Shown here: piece after piece, positions 1 to 11,894 of the stretch
How the letters are laid out: each line of letters begins with the position of its first letter
Numbering within the stretch: the stretch's first letter is position 1
NCBI GenBank assembly: GCA_007026445.1
Contig: VDMD01000007.1
Coordinates: forward strand, 62,001 to 126,000
DNA length: 64,000 nt
Direction: 5' to 3'
DNA from: Schizophyllum amplum
Taxonomy: Eukaryota; Basidiomycota; Agaricomycetes; Agaricales; Schizophyllaceae
Made by a program: the position numbers and the translations under genes
Notes under the pieces: model-generated
The model's database searches: none
Told to the model about the DNA's origin: nothing
The model's input: only the letters and a program-made list of their open reading frames with translations

Positions 1-237
1 GCGCAGAAGGCGGAGAAGCAGGAGAAGGGGGTGAAGACGGCGGTGCCGGCGACGGTGAAGACGCCGGCGATGGAGGCGCTGGAGGAGCGGATTACTGAGC
101 AGGGGCAGAAGGTGCGGGATTTGAAAGCGGGGCCCAAGACCGCTGAGGCGGAGGCGGAGATCAAGGCGCATGTGGAGGTGCTGAAGGGCCTGAAGGGGGA
201 GCTGGAGGTTTTGCAGAAGGCGGCGCCTCCTCTTTGA
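1..237 (+). CDS. C-terminal fragment of a WHEP-domain protein, probably an aminoacyl-tRNA synthetase (5' end outside window)
   Basis: The reading frame is open from base 1 and stops at TGA 235-237, giving about 78 residues. After a Lys/Glu/Ala-rich stretch comes a helical hairpin (EQGQKVRDLKAG, then a helix ending KGLKGELEVLQ). This matches the WHEP-TRS domain: a QGxxVRxLK helix, then a second helix ending LKxxxxxL. In eukaryotes the domain is an RNA- or protein-binding appendage on several aminoacyl-tRNA synthetases (Gly, Met, His, Trp, Glu-Pro). Which synthetase this is cannot be told because the catalytic part lies before the window. The gene converges on the GH5 gene ending at 612. Another WHEP protein remains possible. 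Confidence 0.6.
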   Translation, partial: AQKAEKQEKGVKTAVPATVKTPAMEALEERITEQGQKVRDLKAGPKTAEAEAEIKAHVEVLKGLKGELEVLQKAAPPL

Positions 238-611
238 AGGGCTATGTAGCGGTAAAAATGAAGATTGTACCTACTTGCTGTAATCAGTGTAGATCTAGCT
301 GTTGTAAACTACGTGGATTCAACACCACATCATGGTACTTTATTGCCCACAAGGGGTCGGCGTTGCTACACGTGTACGGACTCTCTGCTTTTGACATGCC
401 CGAGTGCTGGCTTACCATGTTCAGTGCATGACTTCTTCCATGGCAAGTGGCCACTGGCATTTCAGTGTACAGTTACTACAATTTGTCTATGCATTGCTGC
501 TGAGTACATGGTATGCTCGTGAAGGAAACGCTGCGTTGTCCGCGGTACATATGCTACATGAATATCCTGATCCTGTTCCATCCTCCAGTCTACTGCCGAA
601 CCGTAGATCTC
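238..611. other. Convergent intergenic region
   Basis: Lies between the stop of the WHEP-domain gene and the stop of the minus-strand GH5 gene. It should hold the two 3' UTRs. I see no gene, RNA or repeat in it. Confidence 0.5.
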
Positions 612-2539
612 TTAGGAGCAGATATTGGAATACAACCTGTCGTCCGGGTCTGACGGTATCCAGCCGCCCTCCAGTCCTTTTTGGTAGCTCCCTATAGGGT
701 GCGTGAGCCACGACGACAAGTAAGAAGAGTTAGAGGGCAACAAAAGGGCTCACAATCATCTGAGTTTTCAGCCTGAGGGCATGCATTCAGTACACGCATG
801 ATAGTGTGGACAAAGCAACTCACCTTCCACGTCCAGTACACCCAGCCGGAAACGCTCTCGCCGACATCGACTTGGACTTCCCAATATCTGCAACAGCGCG
901 TCAGTCTAGCTCATCACATGCGCACCCTACGCACCTCCGCAGGAAGTCCTTATAGTCATCCGAGAAGTTGTCATAGCTGCCGGTATAATTCGAGCAGGTG
1001 TTGAAGTACTCGCCCGTCCCCTCCGTCGCGTACGAGTTGTCCCAGCGCGCGCCGACGCCGCGGCCGTTAAGCCACTTTGTACAGTCCGTGGGCGCGTTCG
1101 ACCACTCGCCGACAATGGTCCAGATGTTGCTGTTCGCGTAGCTGGTGAGCTCGCTCTTCTTGGTGCAGGCGAACTGAGGGCGGGGGATGTCAGAAAAGGC
1201 GGACGGTGCTAGGAGGCGGCATACTGAGATGTGCTCGTCATTCGACCGCGCCAGCTCGTCGTTGCTGAATATCTGGTACATATGCTAGGTGCGGGTCAGT
1301 AATTCGCGCAAAGAATGAGAAATGGGTTGCGCACGTAGTCCATGATCGTACCCTGCGCATCCGGCGAATTCAGGAACCCATCCCAATACCCTACGCCCAG
1401 GAATGCGTCGCCGATCATGACCTTGACATCGTTGCCCGCTGTCTCCCGCACGATATCATATCCATCCTGGAAGAACCCCCGGATGGCCGACGCCCAGTCG
1501 TCTCCCCGGAACCCTCCGCCCTCATTCAAGAGCTCCAGCACATCGACCATGCCCCCGATGTTCTCCGCCAGGAATCGCACCAGGTCGAGCGTGCGCTGCA
1601 CGTTGTCGTTATTTGCGAACTCGGGGTTGCCGGTGCGCTGGCCGGAGTTGTCGTACCCGTTCTGCGAGCCCGGGGCGCCGTGGACGTCAACGATGACGCG
1701 GACACCGTGTGCGCGGGCCCAGTTGAGCCCTTGGAGAAGGTAGGGCCAGGCGCCGTCGAGGTAAGGGGAGACGGAGGTGCTGTAGTTGGTGTCGGCGGAG
1801 GTCACGGGGACGGACCAGTACCCTAGTGGTATTCTGGACTAGATGAGTGGCCCGTTGAGGGGGTGACGGACGAGACGACACACCGAACGTGAGTCAATCC
1901 AGCGGCTGCGATGTCGATAAAGTCTTGTTCTGTGATCCACTGCGCAAGCATGAGCCAGAGAAGCGGTGCCCAGCGCGCATATATACCGTTGACCAGTGAT
2001 CCTGCGGCAGTCATCAGCGAGGGGAGATATGCTGAATGAACGGCCCACGCACCTTAAGCATGCTCCGCGCCTCATCCTCGTCCATGAGCTCCCCCAAGGT
2101 ATATTCGTCTATAATGTCATCGTTGCCCGTGTCTTCAAAGAAGCTGGGTGTTATCCACGGCTACAGCGCCCTTCAGCACAACGCCACTATATCGCCGACA
2201 AGTTGCGCACCTCAAGCACCAGCCACCCACCACTGCAACGACAATGAGCATCAGTCCCCCCGCCGATCATTGGATGACTCACAGGTTCACCCCGCGCATC
2301 GGGTCGCTCCCGTAGGTGAATGCAGGCATGCTTGTCGCGGCGGGGGACGACGAGCTTGTTGCGGTTGCGCTTGCTGATGCGCTCGCTGAGCTGCTCGTGC
2401 CCGCTGACGTCTGCGTGCCATTATCCCCGGTGCCAGCGAAGGGCACCTGCACGCCGTCATCGACCGTGCGGAGCTGACAGGTCTGCGCGGCGGCGCTGAC
2501 GCCCGCGAGGCAGATGGCTGTTGAGAGGAAAAGGTTCAT
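612..2539 (-). CDS. Secreted GH5 glucan 1,3-beta-glucosidase (exo-beta-1,3-glucanase, subfamily 9 type)
   Basis: Exons on minus: 612-691, 754-772, 824-887, 935-1173, 1225-1284, 1335-1833, 1884-1939, 1987-2001, 2053-2160, 2211-2232, 2283-2539; 472 aa. It starts with a signal peptide (MNLFLSTAICLAGVSAAA), followed by a Ser/Ala/Thr linker at about 40-68. The fold then opens with GVNLGGW, continues through DHWSTWITEQDF and THVRIPLGYW, and ends YWEVQV, GWVYWTWK, ENSDDWSYQ. These are family hallmarks. The expected acid/base Glu is about E257 (ELLNEGGGF) and the nucleophile about E362 (VGEWSNAP). The family hydrolyses beta-1,3-glucans from the non-reducing end and acts in wall remodelling or glucan digestion. 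Exons of 15, 19 and 22 nt are required to keep the conserved motifs. Gly replaces the usual Pro after the catalytic LNE. Confidence 0.93.
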
Positions 2540-2797
2540 TACCGTAGCAGTGATCGTGTCGGGGCCATGAAAGTTGAAGAAGTAAGGCTGCAGCCAAGCG
2601 TTTGATCGCCACCGACCGTCCCCCCATGAGATTCACATGAGGCCGGTAACGTACACTGCAACATTGTCTGGTGTAGGTCACTACATACTGTATGCAGAGC
2701 CGTTTCAAAGGGCACAACTGCCAGCGCTTGGATACAGTCCTTCCGTCTGCGAAGAGGAATCATCTGACTCCCTTGCGTCTCCGTCCATTCAGGCCTC

Positions 2798-5389
2798 CTA
2801 CGTCCACACCACTTGCAGGTCATCGCCTGACGGCTTAGACCGCGTTCTCCCAGCCTGCAGGCTGCGTACAGAGTGCATAACGAAGGCTGACGCGGGCGGC
2901 GGAGAGCAGCTACGGATGTCGGACGACGGGTCGGAGACGTCTTCCAGATGAGACCCAGAAGATACTGCGAGGGGGATCCCAGTCGGAGTACGGACGGGAA
3001 TCCTAGATGATATATGCACACGATCGTCCGATATCCTGAGGCGAACGGCCATTGATGGGCTGGATGAAGACGGAAGGCAGAGTAGCGGAGGCGAGCTTGA
3101 CAGAGCACAGGGCATGAGCGAAGCAAGAGTCTGGGGCGCAGGCAAAGCGAGAGGCGCAGGAGAAGTGACGGGCGCAGGCAAAGCGGATCCAGTCGCAGGC
3201 GAGCCACAACTTGGCGCTGTAGAATTCCGCAGAGCTCGAGTCGATGGCGTATGAGGAGGTCGAGTCGATGACATGCGAGGAGAACGAGCGGAAGGCGGAG
3301 CGCGAGAAACAAGCATCGACGTGATGGACGGTTGCACGGACATCCTAGGTCGGACGGACCGCGACGTCGAGGAACGAGACTTCTTCTCCGAAGGAAGCGT
3401 CTTCGTCCCCGTAGAATGAGTCTTGTCCTCCGAAGTACGCGTTCTGCTACTCCCTCGAGCCCCAGGCGTCCGAAGAGCGGCGTCGACGAGCTGCGTCGCC
3501 GTCCGTACGGTCTCCGCGAGACGATCGTGGAAGGCAGCGAGTGGCTTGAGGGGCTTGTGAGATGAGGACTGCTTGTGTAACGAGGTCGAGGACTGCTTCT
3601 GAGACGAGGTCGGAGGCCGCTTTTTAGACGAGGTGGAGAACTGCTTGTGTGATGCGAATGAGCGCGTCTGAGATGTCGTGTGGCAGGAGTCGTCGCAAGG
3701 GTGCAGTCGGGCCTCGATGGGGGCAATTACATCCTCGATGGGCCCGGTTAGGTCGTCGATGGGTACATTCAGATCGTTGATAGGCGCAGTCAGGCCGTGG
3801 ATAGGCGCATTCAGGTCGTCTATAGACGCATGCAGGTCATCGTTGGGCACAGTCAGGTCGTTGTCGTCGACAATGTCAGTCAGGTCGATGATGTCCCCAG
3901 CGTCAGTACAGTGTGCAGATTCTACAAGAGGGGATTCAACAGCAGTAAGTGGCGCTTTACCAGCAGAGCCGCCGGTACCCGAAAGTCGATTGCGAACACT
4001 GGTCATGCAGAACACAGGAGTTGGAGATGAGACGTTCATAGCAGGAGACGAGACATTCATGGCAGGTAACGAGGTTGTGCCCGGCGTTTGATTTTGCTTG
4101 TCGACATCTTTCGCCTGCTTGCGAGTGGCGACGGCGACGAACGTGAGCGGCCCAGGCCCGTCGCAGGCCAGCACCTGCTTTCCTCTGTGGGTGGACGATT
4201 AGCCGAAAGACAGGGCTGCATGTATGCGCGCGAAGACGCTGCTCATATGCACGAGAATACTGCATATATGCGCCAATGGCACTGCATATATGCAGGATAT
4301 ATGCGCGCATACACGCACCTTTTCATCACACTCCTCCCTGTTCTGCCAGCCGTACCTCGCCCCGCCCTCCCACATACATGCACTATGGACTCCGCGAGAG
4401 GGACGAGCTTCAGAGGCGCAGCAGCGTCTGTGACTTTCTTGCTGCGGCGGTGCGTTTTTTTGCGCGGGTCCGGGTCCGGCGGGCGGGCGAGGTAGGCTTT
4501 GGGGAGTATGGGAGGTGCGCGGGCGGTCCATTTTGCGTGGGGTTTTGTGAGTTTGGGCGGAAGAAGAGCAGGGTTATTCGAAAGAGCGAGGTCAACTCGT
4601 ACAGCAGCGCCACCTGGTACAGCAGCCGCGCCGGCTGCGGGGAGACCTGCCTCGGGCTTCGGAGGATAGAAATGCGAAAGCGATCCTGCAAATGATGAGC
4701 ATCTCCTCGGATCGACCAGATGGCCCCTCTTCCTAGGATGCTTGTTTGACTTGAGTGGCGGGTTTTTGTTGGCGAGCACGAATGTTAGAGCTGGTCTCGG
4801 CGGTGTGGCAGGGTGAGCAGGGATTATGCCGCCTGTGTTTAACGCTGCTTGCACGAGGCGGCGAGAGAAGCGGGCGGTTTTTTTCTTCTTGGTAGGCGGC
4901 GGACCAGCAGGTTGGTCAGGAGAGTCATGATGAAGGGGAAGAAGCCGTCGGAGGGCGGATGGAGAGCCGGCCGAATCTTCGTCGGGACGGTAGTCTTCGT
5001 CGCTCTCGACGCGCAGGACGCGGCGTTTGCGTGTGCTCCTGGGTCTCCCGGTGCTGCGCTTGAGGAAGGCCTCGACGGTCAGAGGACCAGGGTTTTCGGG
5101 GTCTGCGAGCTCGTCAATGGAGCCATTGAAGGAGTCGTCCTGCGGTTCGAGATTGGCAGCCGGCCCAACGAGGCAAGCGATGGGCGGGCAAGAGGGCGAG
5201 CGAGAGGGACATTCAGCATGTTGCGTATCGATAAAGCCCTTGACGCGTTCGGACAAGCTAGGACTGGGATCGAAGAAACCGGAGTACGCCTCGACAGTGA
5301 TCGAGCGCTTACGCTTGCGCCGTATCTTTCGACATGAGTGGTAGACAGAATTGGTGCAATCTTTAGGTACTCACCACGATGTCCTCCAT
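2798..5389 (-). CDS. Large disordered protein with DDLxxPI heptad repeats and an IDLTD motif, function unknown
   Basis: Exons 2798-4184, 4319-5325 and a 15-nt first exon 5375-5389 (M-E-D-I-V) join in frame to 802 aa. No enzymatic domain is recognisable. Early on there is a basic patch (IRRKRKRSITVEAYSGFF), then KKKKTARF, both NLS-like. Around residue 438 DAGDIIDLTDIVDDND resembles a SUMO-interacting motif (hydrophobic core flanked by acids). Directly after come seven or so 7-residue repeats of the form DDLNAPI. The C-terminal half is rich in Ser/Thr/Pro/Arg. Composition suggests a nuclear scaffold or adaptor, which is inference only. The first exon is the least certain part; translation could start further upstream if the transcript differs. 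Confidence 0.6.
3709..3873 (-). repeat. 21-bp coding tandem repeat (DDLxxPI heptads)
   Basis: Read on the minus strand, this stretch encodes consecutive heptads: DDLTVPN, DDLHASI, DDLNAPI, HGLTAPI, NDLNVPI, DDLTGPI, EDVIAPI. At DNA level the plus strand repeats a unit like ATAGGCGCAGTCAGGTCGT with drift. The unit length is 21 bp, so copy-number change would keep the frame. Confidence 0.85.
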
Positions 5390-6134
5390 CGAGGGAGGAA
5401 CCAAAGTAAATGGACGGATGGTAGGAAGAGCGAAGCATGGAAATGATGGTCGAGTTGTGGTCGAGCGCCGTTGAACTCGGGCCGCGGAACCGGGACAACA
5501 AGGACTTCCACAAGGGGATATTGATGTTCATCTTCCAGTTCATGTTCTTGACCCGTCTTCTCACTCTCAACGATTTTGGGTGAAGCTCTGCAAGGGCTCT
5601 GCATGTATTCTTTCTTCACATCCACAGCTCGTGTGTACCGATCTTATATGCACCACTCGCAGCGCCGGATAAGCGACGGAAGCCCGCGTCAGACCATGGG
5701 ACATGGCGTCAAGTTTGTCGAGTCTATGAAGCGAAAGCGGCCGGCATCGTTTGTGGTCGTCTTAGTCGCTCCGTGCTGCTCCGACTACGGGAGGACTCGT
5801 TAACTTGGCATTTGAGGCAAGTACTCACTACGACGCGCGAGCGTTTGGAAACTCTCCATCAGGACCATCCGCATCGTCCCCCTGCTCTTACCTCGTCCCT
5901 ATGAACGCCCGCGCATCTTGTCGAGCTGGCAGCGGCCACCAGGCGGCCACTGACGAGGCCCCAATAAAACCTGGTGCATTATTACGCGCCAAATTCACGT
6001 GCGGATCAGCCGCCTACCACCATGACGTCAAGCGCCAGTCATCCCTGCCCTCATAAAGCGTCGCCCGCGTTCGCCTGCGCATCCACTTGTCTCTCCCCAT
6101 ATCCGCACTATCACAGCAACACCAAACAACAAAT
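5390..6134. promoter_or_regulatory. Divergent promoter region
   Basis: Separates two genes transcribed outward (start codons at 5389 minus and 6135 plus). Near 6080-6130 it turns C/A-rich with CT stretches, typical of basidiomycete transcription start regions. No gene is supported here. Confidence 0.4.
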
Positions 6135-6865
6135 ATGCAAGCCCTGTCCACCGCCACCCGTACCACCGCGCGCACCGCGCTGCGCGCTGCCGCGACTCGC
6201 AGCGGCGCGACTGTCAGGTGAGTCTCGAGATATGTGATGCATGGTACGCGACGCTGACGCCCGGAGCAGGTACAGCAGGTAAGATACCACGTAGTCTATC
6301 AGTGTGCAACCCTAAGCTCATCATAGCACCAGCACCATGCACGATAACGACCCGAAGGTGTGTAGTTCTTCGACTGCAGTGGGAATGAGTTCGCTCATGC
6401 AATCTCCATTTCGTCAGACCCTGGAGCGCGAGAAGCAGCGCAACCTCGCGGGCAAGCAGCACCAGAGCGCCTCCACCCCACACCAAGACTCGCACGCCCC
6501 GGGATGGAACGAGCACCTCGCGTCCGCGTCCGAGGCGTCTGTGAAGGTGCGCGTCATGCCAAGATAACCCACTCCACCTTGTTGACATCGTTGGGTAGGC
6601 CGACAAGTCCCCAGAGGGGAGTGCTGCCGACTTGCAGCGCAAGACGGTCGAGGGTATCAAGAAGCGGCATATGCACGACGACAGCTCCGAGCCCACCACC
6701 GCCTCCTTCTCGCGAGACTCCGTCGAGGGCCCGCTGTCCGACAGCGGCGGCTCCAAGGAGTTCGTCAAGAAGACCGTTCACGAGGAGACCACGGAGGTGC
6801 TGAAGGACAAACTGAGGCCCACCTCATCGGAGGAGTCCGTCAAGGCGGATCGCGGGGACGTCTAA
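6135..6865 (+). CDS. Small conserved fungal protein with a mitochondrial-type presequence
   Basis: Exons 6135-6217, 6270-6278 (9 nt), 6327-6357, 6418-6546 and 6599-6865 give 172 aa. The N-terminus (MQALSTATRTTARTALRAAA) is Arg/Ala/Thr-rich without acids, a classic mitochondrial presequence. A block containing HAPGWNEHLASASEASVKAD resembles a motif I recall from uncharacterised fungal mitochondrial proteins. The C-terminal half is hydrophilic with many Ser, Glu and Lys. No catalytic domain is visible and no function is assigned. The 9-nt exon is needed to reach the STSTMHD segment in frame. It shares a divergent promoter with the repeat protein at 2798-5389. Confidence 0.75.
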
Positions 6866-7135
6866 TGCAGTCGTAGAAGTGTCTGAAGGATGTGTTATTC
6901 TCCAAAAGCTCGAATTATTATGTACCATATAAACATCATGTTGGACTCACCACCACCGCACACGTACCATAGGCTCGTTAGCTGCCCGAATGTTCACTGC
7001 ATTATAATATTCTGCCGCACTTGTCCGTCTTCGATTGTGGTATGCAAGGTAAATACAACTGTAAGCTGAGCGGGATGCACAGATATCTTCAATCGATCTT
7101 CCTATGGGAATTACACTATGGGCATGAGTCTATCA

Positions 7136-8368
<1,233 letters not shown>

Positions 8369-8516
8369 CTTGGCTTTTCCTGCGGCGGGGCGGTTGGTCC
8401 GTGGGGGTAGAGAGCAAGGGCAGAGATGGATCGCACGTGACGCCTCCCCGTCACACAAGTGACTTTGCGCGCTTTGGACGCGTACTTTTCAAAACTCACA
8501 AGCAAAGTTGGCCCCC
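8369..8516. promoter_or_regulatory. Shared divergent promoter of PP2A and CCT5
   Basis: Only 148 bp separate the two start codons. No TATA box is visible. A CACGTGAC motif (E-box core) lies at about 8434-8441. Co-regulation is possible but inferred. Confidence 0.55.
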
Positions 8517-11070
8517 ATGGATGGCATGCAGGCCCAGTATGCGACGGATGAGGTGCGCATTAGCTAGTGAAGCTGTAGTGATTACTAACAACAGACAGTA
8601 CGGTCGTCCGTTCATCATCCTGCGCGAACAAGGAAAGAAAACGCGCACGCATGGCATCGAGGCCATCAAGGTCAGATCCCAGACCGCGCAGCCACCGCTT
8701 TGCATCTCATAATCCCCGCAGTCGCACATATTGGCGGCCAAGACCGTCGCCAACATCATTCGCACATCCCTAGGCCCGCGGGGTCCGTCCACTCCCTTCA
8801 CCGACTCTCCCGCGCTGACTCTCCTCAGGACTGGACAAAATTCTCATCTCCCCCGATGGAGACATCACAGTCACCAACGACGGCGCTACCATTCTCGGGC
8901 AGATGGAGGTCGAGCACCAGATCGCAAAGCTGCTCGTCCAATTATCCAAGTCCCAGGACGACGAGATCGGCGATGGCACGACTGGTGTAGTCGGTGCGTG
9001 ACGTCCCTCCCTTCTATTCACCGTCTAATTCTGTACCCAGTCCTTGCTGGTGCCCTTTTGGAACAGAGCGAAGCGCTGCTGGACCGTGGGATCCATCCCA
9101 TCCGCATCGCAGACGGCTTCGATCGCGCATGTCAGGTCGCTTGCGAAGAGCTCGACCGGATATCCGATCGCGTCGAGTTCTCGCGGTCCAACACCGAGAA
9201 CCTCGTGAAGACGGCCATGACCTCGCTAGGGAGCAAGATGTGCGTATTGCGTTCCGTGCTTCTTTCACGCACGCTGACAAGCTTTCCGCAGCGTCTCGAA
9301 AGAGCATCGTCAGTTCGCCGAGATCGCCGTCGACGCCGTACTGCAGGTCGCCGATCTCGAGCGCCGCGACGTGCTCTTCGACCTCATCAAGGTCGACGGC
9401 AAGGTCGGCGGCTCGCTCGCCGACACTACCCTCATCAAGGGCGTCCTCGTAGACAAAGACTTCTCGCATTCGCAAATGCCCAGCGAAGTCCGCGACGCGC
9501 GCCTGGCAATTCTCACCTGCCCCTTCGAGCCTCCGCGCCCGAAGACGAAGCACAAGCTGGACATCACGAGCGTGGAGGAGTACCGCCGGCTGCGCGAGTA
9601 TGAGCAGGGCAAGTTCGCGGACATGATCAAGCGGGTGAAGGACACGGGCGCCAACCTGGTTATCTGCCAGTGGGGCTTCGATGACGAGGCGAACCACTTG
9701 CTGATGCAGAACGACCTGCCTGCTGTGCGCTGGGTGGGTGGTCCGGAGATTGAGGTCAGTATTTCCCGGCTTGTGTGAGGGATAAGAGAGGTGCTGATGG
9801 GCGCTTCAGCTGATCGCGATCGCGACGCAAGGGCGCATCGTCCCGCGGTTCGAGGACCTCACGGCAGAGAAGCTCGGCCGGGCTGGCGTCGTCCGCGAGG
9901 TGACTTTTGGCACTACGCGCGACAAGATGCTCGTCATCGAGGAGTGCGCGAACACGCGCGCGGTGACCATTTTCGTTCGCGGAGGCAACAAGATGGTGCG
10001 CTGGTGTCCTCATTAACAATTGGATGCAAAACTTACTCATTTCCACAGATCGTCGATGAGGCGAAGCGCGCACTGCACGATGCCATCTGCGCTGTCCGCA
10101 ACCTCGTATCGGACAACCGCGTCGTCTACGGCGGCGGGGCCGCCGATATCAGCGCGTCCATCGCCGTCTCGAAAGCGGCGGATGAGGTGAGAGGGCATTG
10201 CCACATAGACTAGGGGCATCGCCACATAGACTGGGCATCGCCGCATATACTGGCCATCGCCACAAAGACTGGCCATCGCCGCATATACTGGCCATCGGCA
10301 ACATAGCATGGACCACCGTTCACTGAACTACTCAACTAACACCTACCGCAGATCCCTTCCATCGAGCAATACGCCATGCGCGCGTTCGCTTCCGCGCTGG
10401 ACGCCGTGCCGCTGGCCTTGTCAGAGAACAGCGGCCTCTCGCCCATCGAGACCCTCGCTGAAGTGCGCAGCCGACAAATTAACGAGGGCAACTCGCGGTT
10501 GGGCATCGATTGCGCGGGCAAGGGGAATAATGGTGCGTCACGATTCACTCTAGTTTCTTGAGCATTTCGTGTTTTTGTTCTCCGTGCGCTTCCTTTTCTT
10601 GCGCCCGCAGTCCACTTTCTGCGCAATTCAGTTTCTGCGCAATTCAGTTTCTGCGCAATCCAGTTTCCGCGCAATCCAGTTTCCGCGCAATCCAGTTTCA
10701 CGCGCGTAAGCCCTTTTATGCTGACCACCACCACCACTACAGATATGAAGGACCAGTTTGTGTACGACCCGCTCGTGTCAAAACGGCAGCAGTACCTGCT
10801 GGCCACCCAGCTCGTGCGGGCGGTGTTGAAGATTGGTGAGTGGCAGTTTTTTTTGTTCTTGGGTGTTCAGGTTGGATCTGGTGATTGGGATGAAGCCGGT
10901 TTTCGGGTTAAAGGTGGTATTAGGGTTGAAGCTGGTGTTCGGGATGAGGCTGTGGATGGGGCTGGCTCGAAGGTAGCCTGAGACTGGTGTTTAAACTCAG
11001 AGCGAGGTGGACTTTCGCTGACAAATATTCAACAGACGACGTGATTGTGTCGGGCGAGGCTGAAGAATAG
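8517..11070 (+). CDS. CCT5: T-complex protein 1 subunit epsilon (CCT5)
   Basis: Eleven exons (8517-8552, 8599-8670, 8722-8782, 8829-8993, 9041-9239, 9292-9754, 9810-9995, 10049-10186, 10352-10532, 10743-10835, 11036-11070) make 542 aa. The protein follows CCT-epsilon end to end: DEYGRPF start, [23 protein letters not shown]-site GDGTT at about 104-108, DVTSVE-like [38 protein letters not shown] and the C-terminal GEAEE. It is one of eight subunits of the cytosolic TRiC/CCT chaperonin, which folds actin, tubulin and WD40 proteins. Introns 8, 9 and 10 are longer than the others and built from tandem repeats. Confidence 0.97.
10196..10300. repeat. 19-bp minisatellite in CCT5 intron 8
   Basis: Five to six imperfect copies of a 19-bp unit of the type CATCGCCRCATAKACTGGS run through the intron between 10187 and 10351. 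Neighbouring copies alternate between CACATAGACT and GCATATACT forms. Confidence 0.85.
10607..10705. repeat. 16-bp minisatellite in CCT5 intron 9
   Basis: About six copies of a 16-bp unit of the type CAGTTTCYGCGCAATY follow one another. The unit is unrelated to the intron 8 repeat. Confidence 0.85.
10866..10972. repeat. Degenerate GA/GT-rich repeat in CCT5 intron 10
   Basis: Imperfect copies of a unit like GGGATGARGCTGGTGTTC occupy most of the 200-nt intron. The period is less regular than in introns 8 and 9. Confidence 0.55.
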
Positions 11071-11894
11071 AATATCTGTATCCATTAGTAACTTACTCTG
11101 TGCGTGCTTATTGCTGAATTTCGCCACGAATGCCATGAACAGCTACGGCCTTGATGTCGCCCGCTGCTTCAACTCGCTATGCGTGTCCTCCAACGTCGAG
11201 CGTCAGTGGATGTTCGTAAGTAATATTGGCCTTGGCTGACGAGATCTGACATGCGGAGGACCGAAGCCCCTAGACAATGGCAGGATGCCGATTTTGTGGC
11301 CAGTCTGGACTTTGGGTGCGTGCTGTCTATACGGGGATGCACGAGGAGCTGCCATGGTCCAGTTCCCACGCGCTACCGTTATTTTTCATCCGCTTTCGGT
11401 CGACTTGCGTTTGTTCACGTTTTGCACGGCGGTCTGTGGCGGCTTTGGCTGCATGCCTCATGGTCGACTCTATTCTGTGTCCCTGTCTTGAAAGTTGAAC
11501 GGTCTATAATCTGATTCTTCGACTGCTACATGGAGCTTTGCAAAATCATAGCGCACGACTTGGTAGGTCTTTGTCCTTCGAGGCAAAATTTTGAGCGCAC
11601 GAATTGCTCTTCACAGACTTGGTGGTGAGTGATAGAAAATCGGGGGTCCCCAAGTTGCTCATTTTTGCCGATGGAAGCAAAACGCGGCGTATGCTGTATG
11701 GGGGTGAATGCTCCATGGTAACCATGCCGCAGGCTGTCGTTCCGCCTCGCTGCGCATGAGCAGGCGGAGGAATCTGGAATTGCAACTACCCTCCGACCTT
11801 GGGTGTCGTCATCGAGGGTTGTCGACGCGGTATAAGAACAGGCGCGCGACGTCGCGATGCCGATTGGCCCTGTCGCGTTTCCCTCCTTACTCAA
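11071..11894. other. Intergenic region, no gene supported
   Basis: Lies downstream of CCT5 and upstream of the orphan gene at 11895. Only short open frames without codon bias or homology are seen. A TATAAG-like sequence occurs near 11830 and may serve the downstream gene. Confidence 0.45.

Noticed and set aside
2539..3726. 395-codon minus-strand frame rich in Ser/Arg/Leu
   Set aside because: It overlaps the last exon of the heptad-repeat protein in another frame. The latter joins to upstream exons in frame and has low-complexity but coherent protein features, so this frame is a shadow caused by GC-rich composition.
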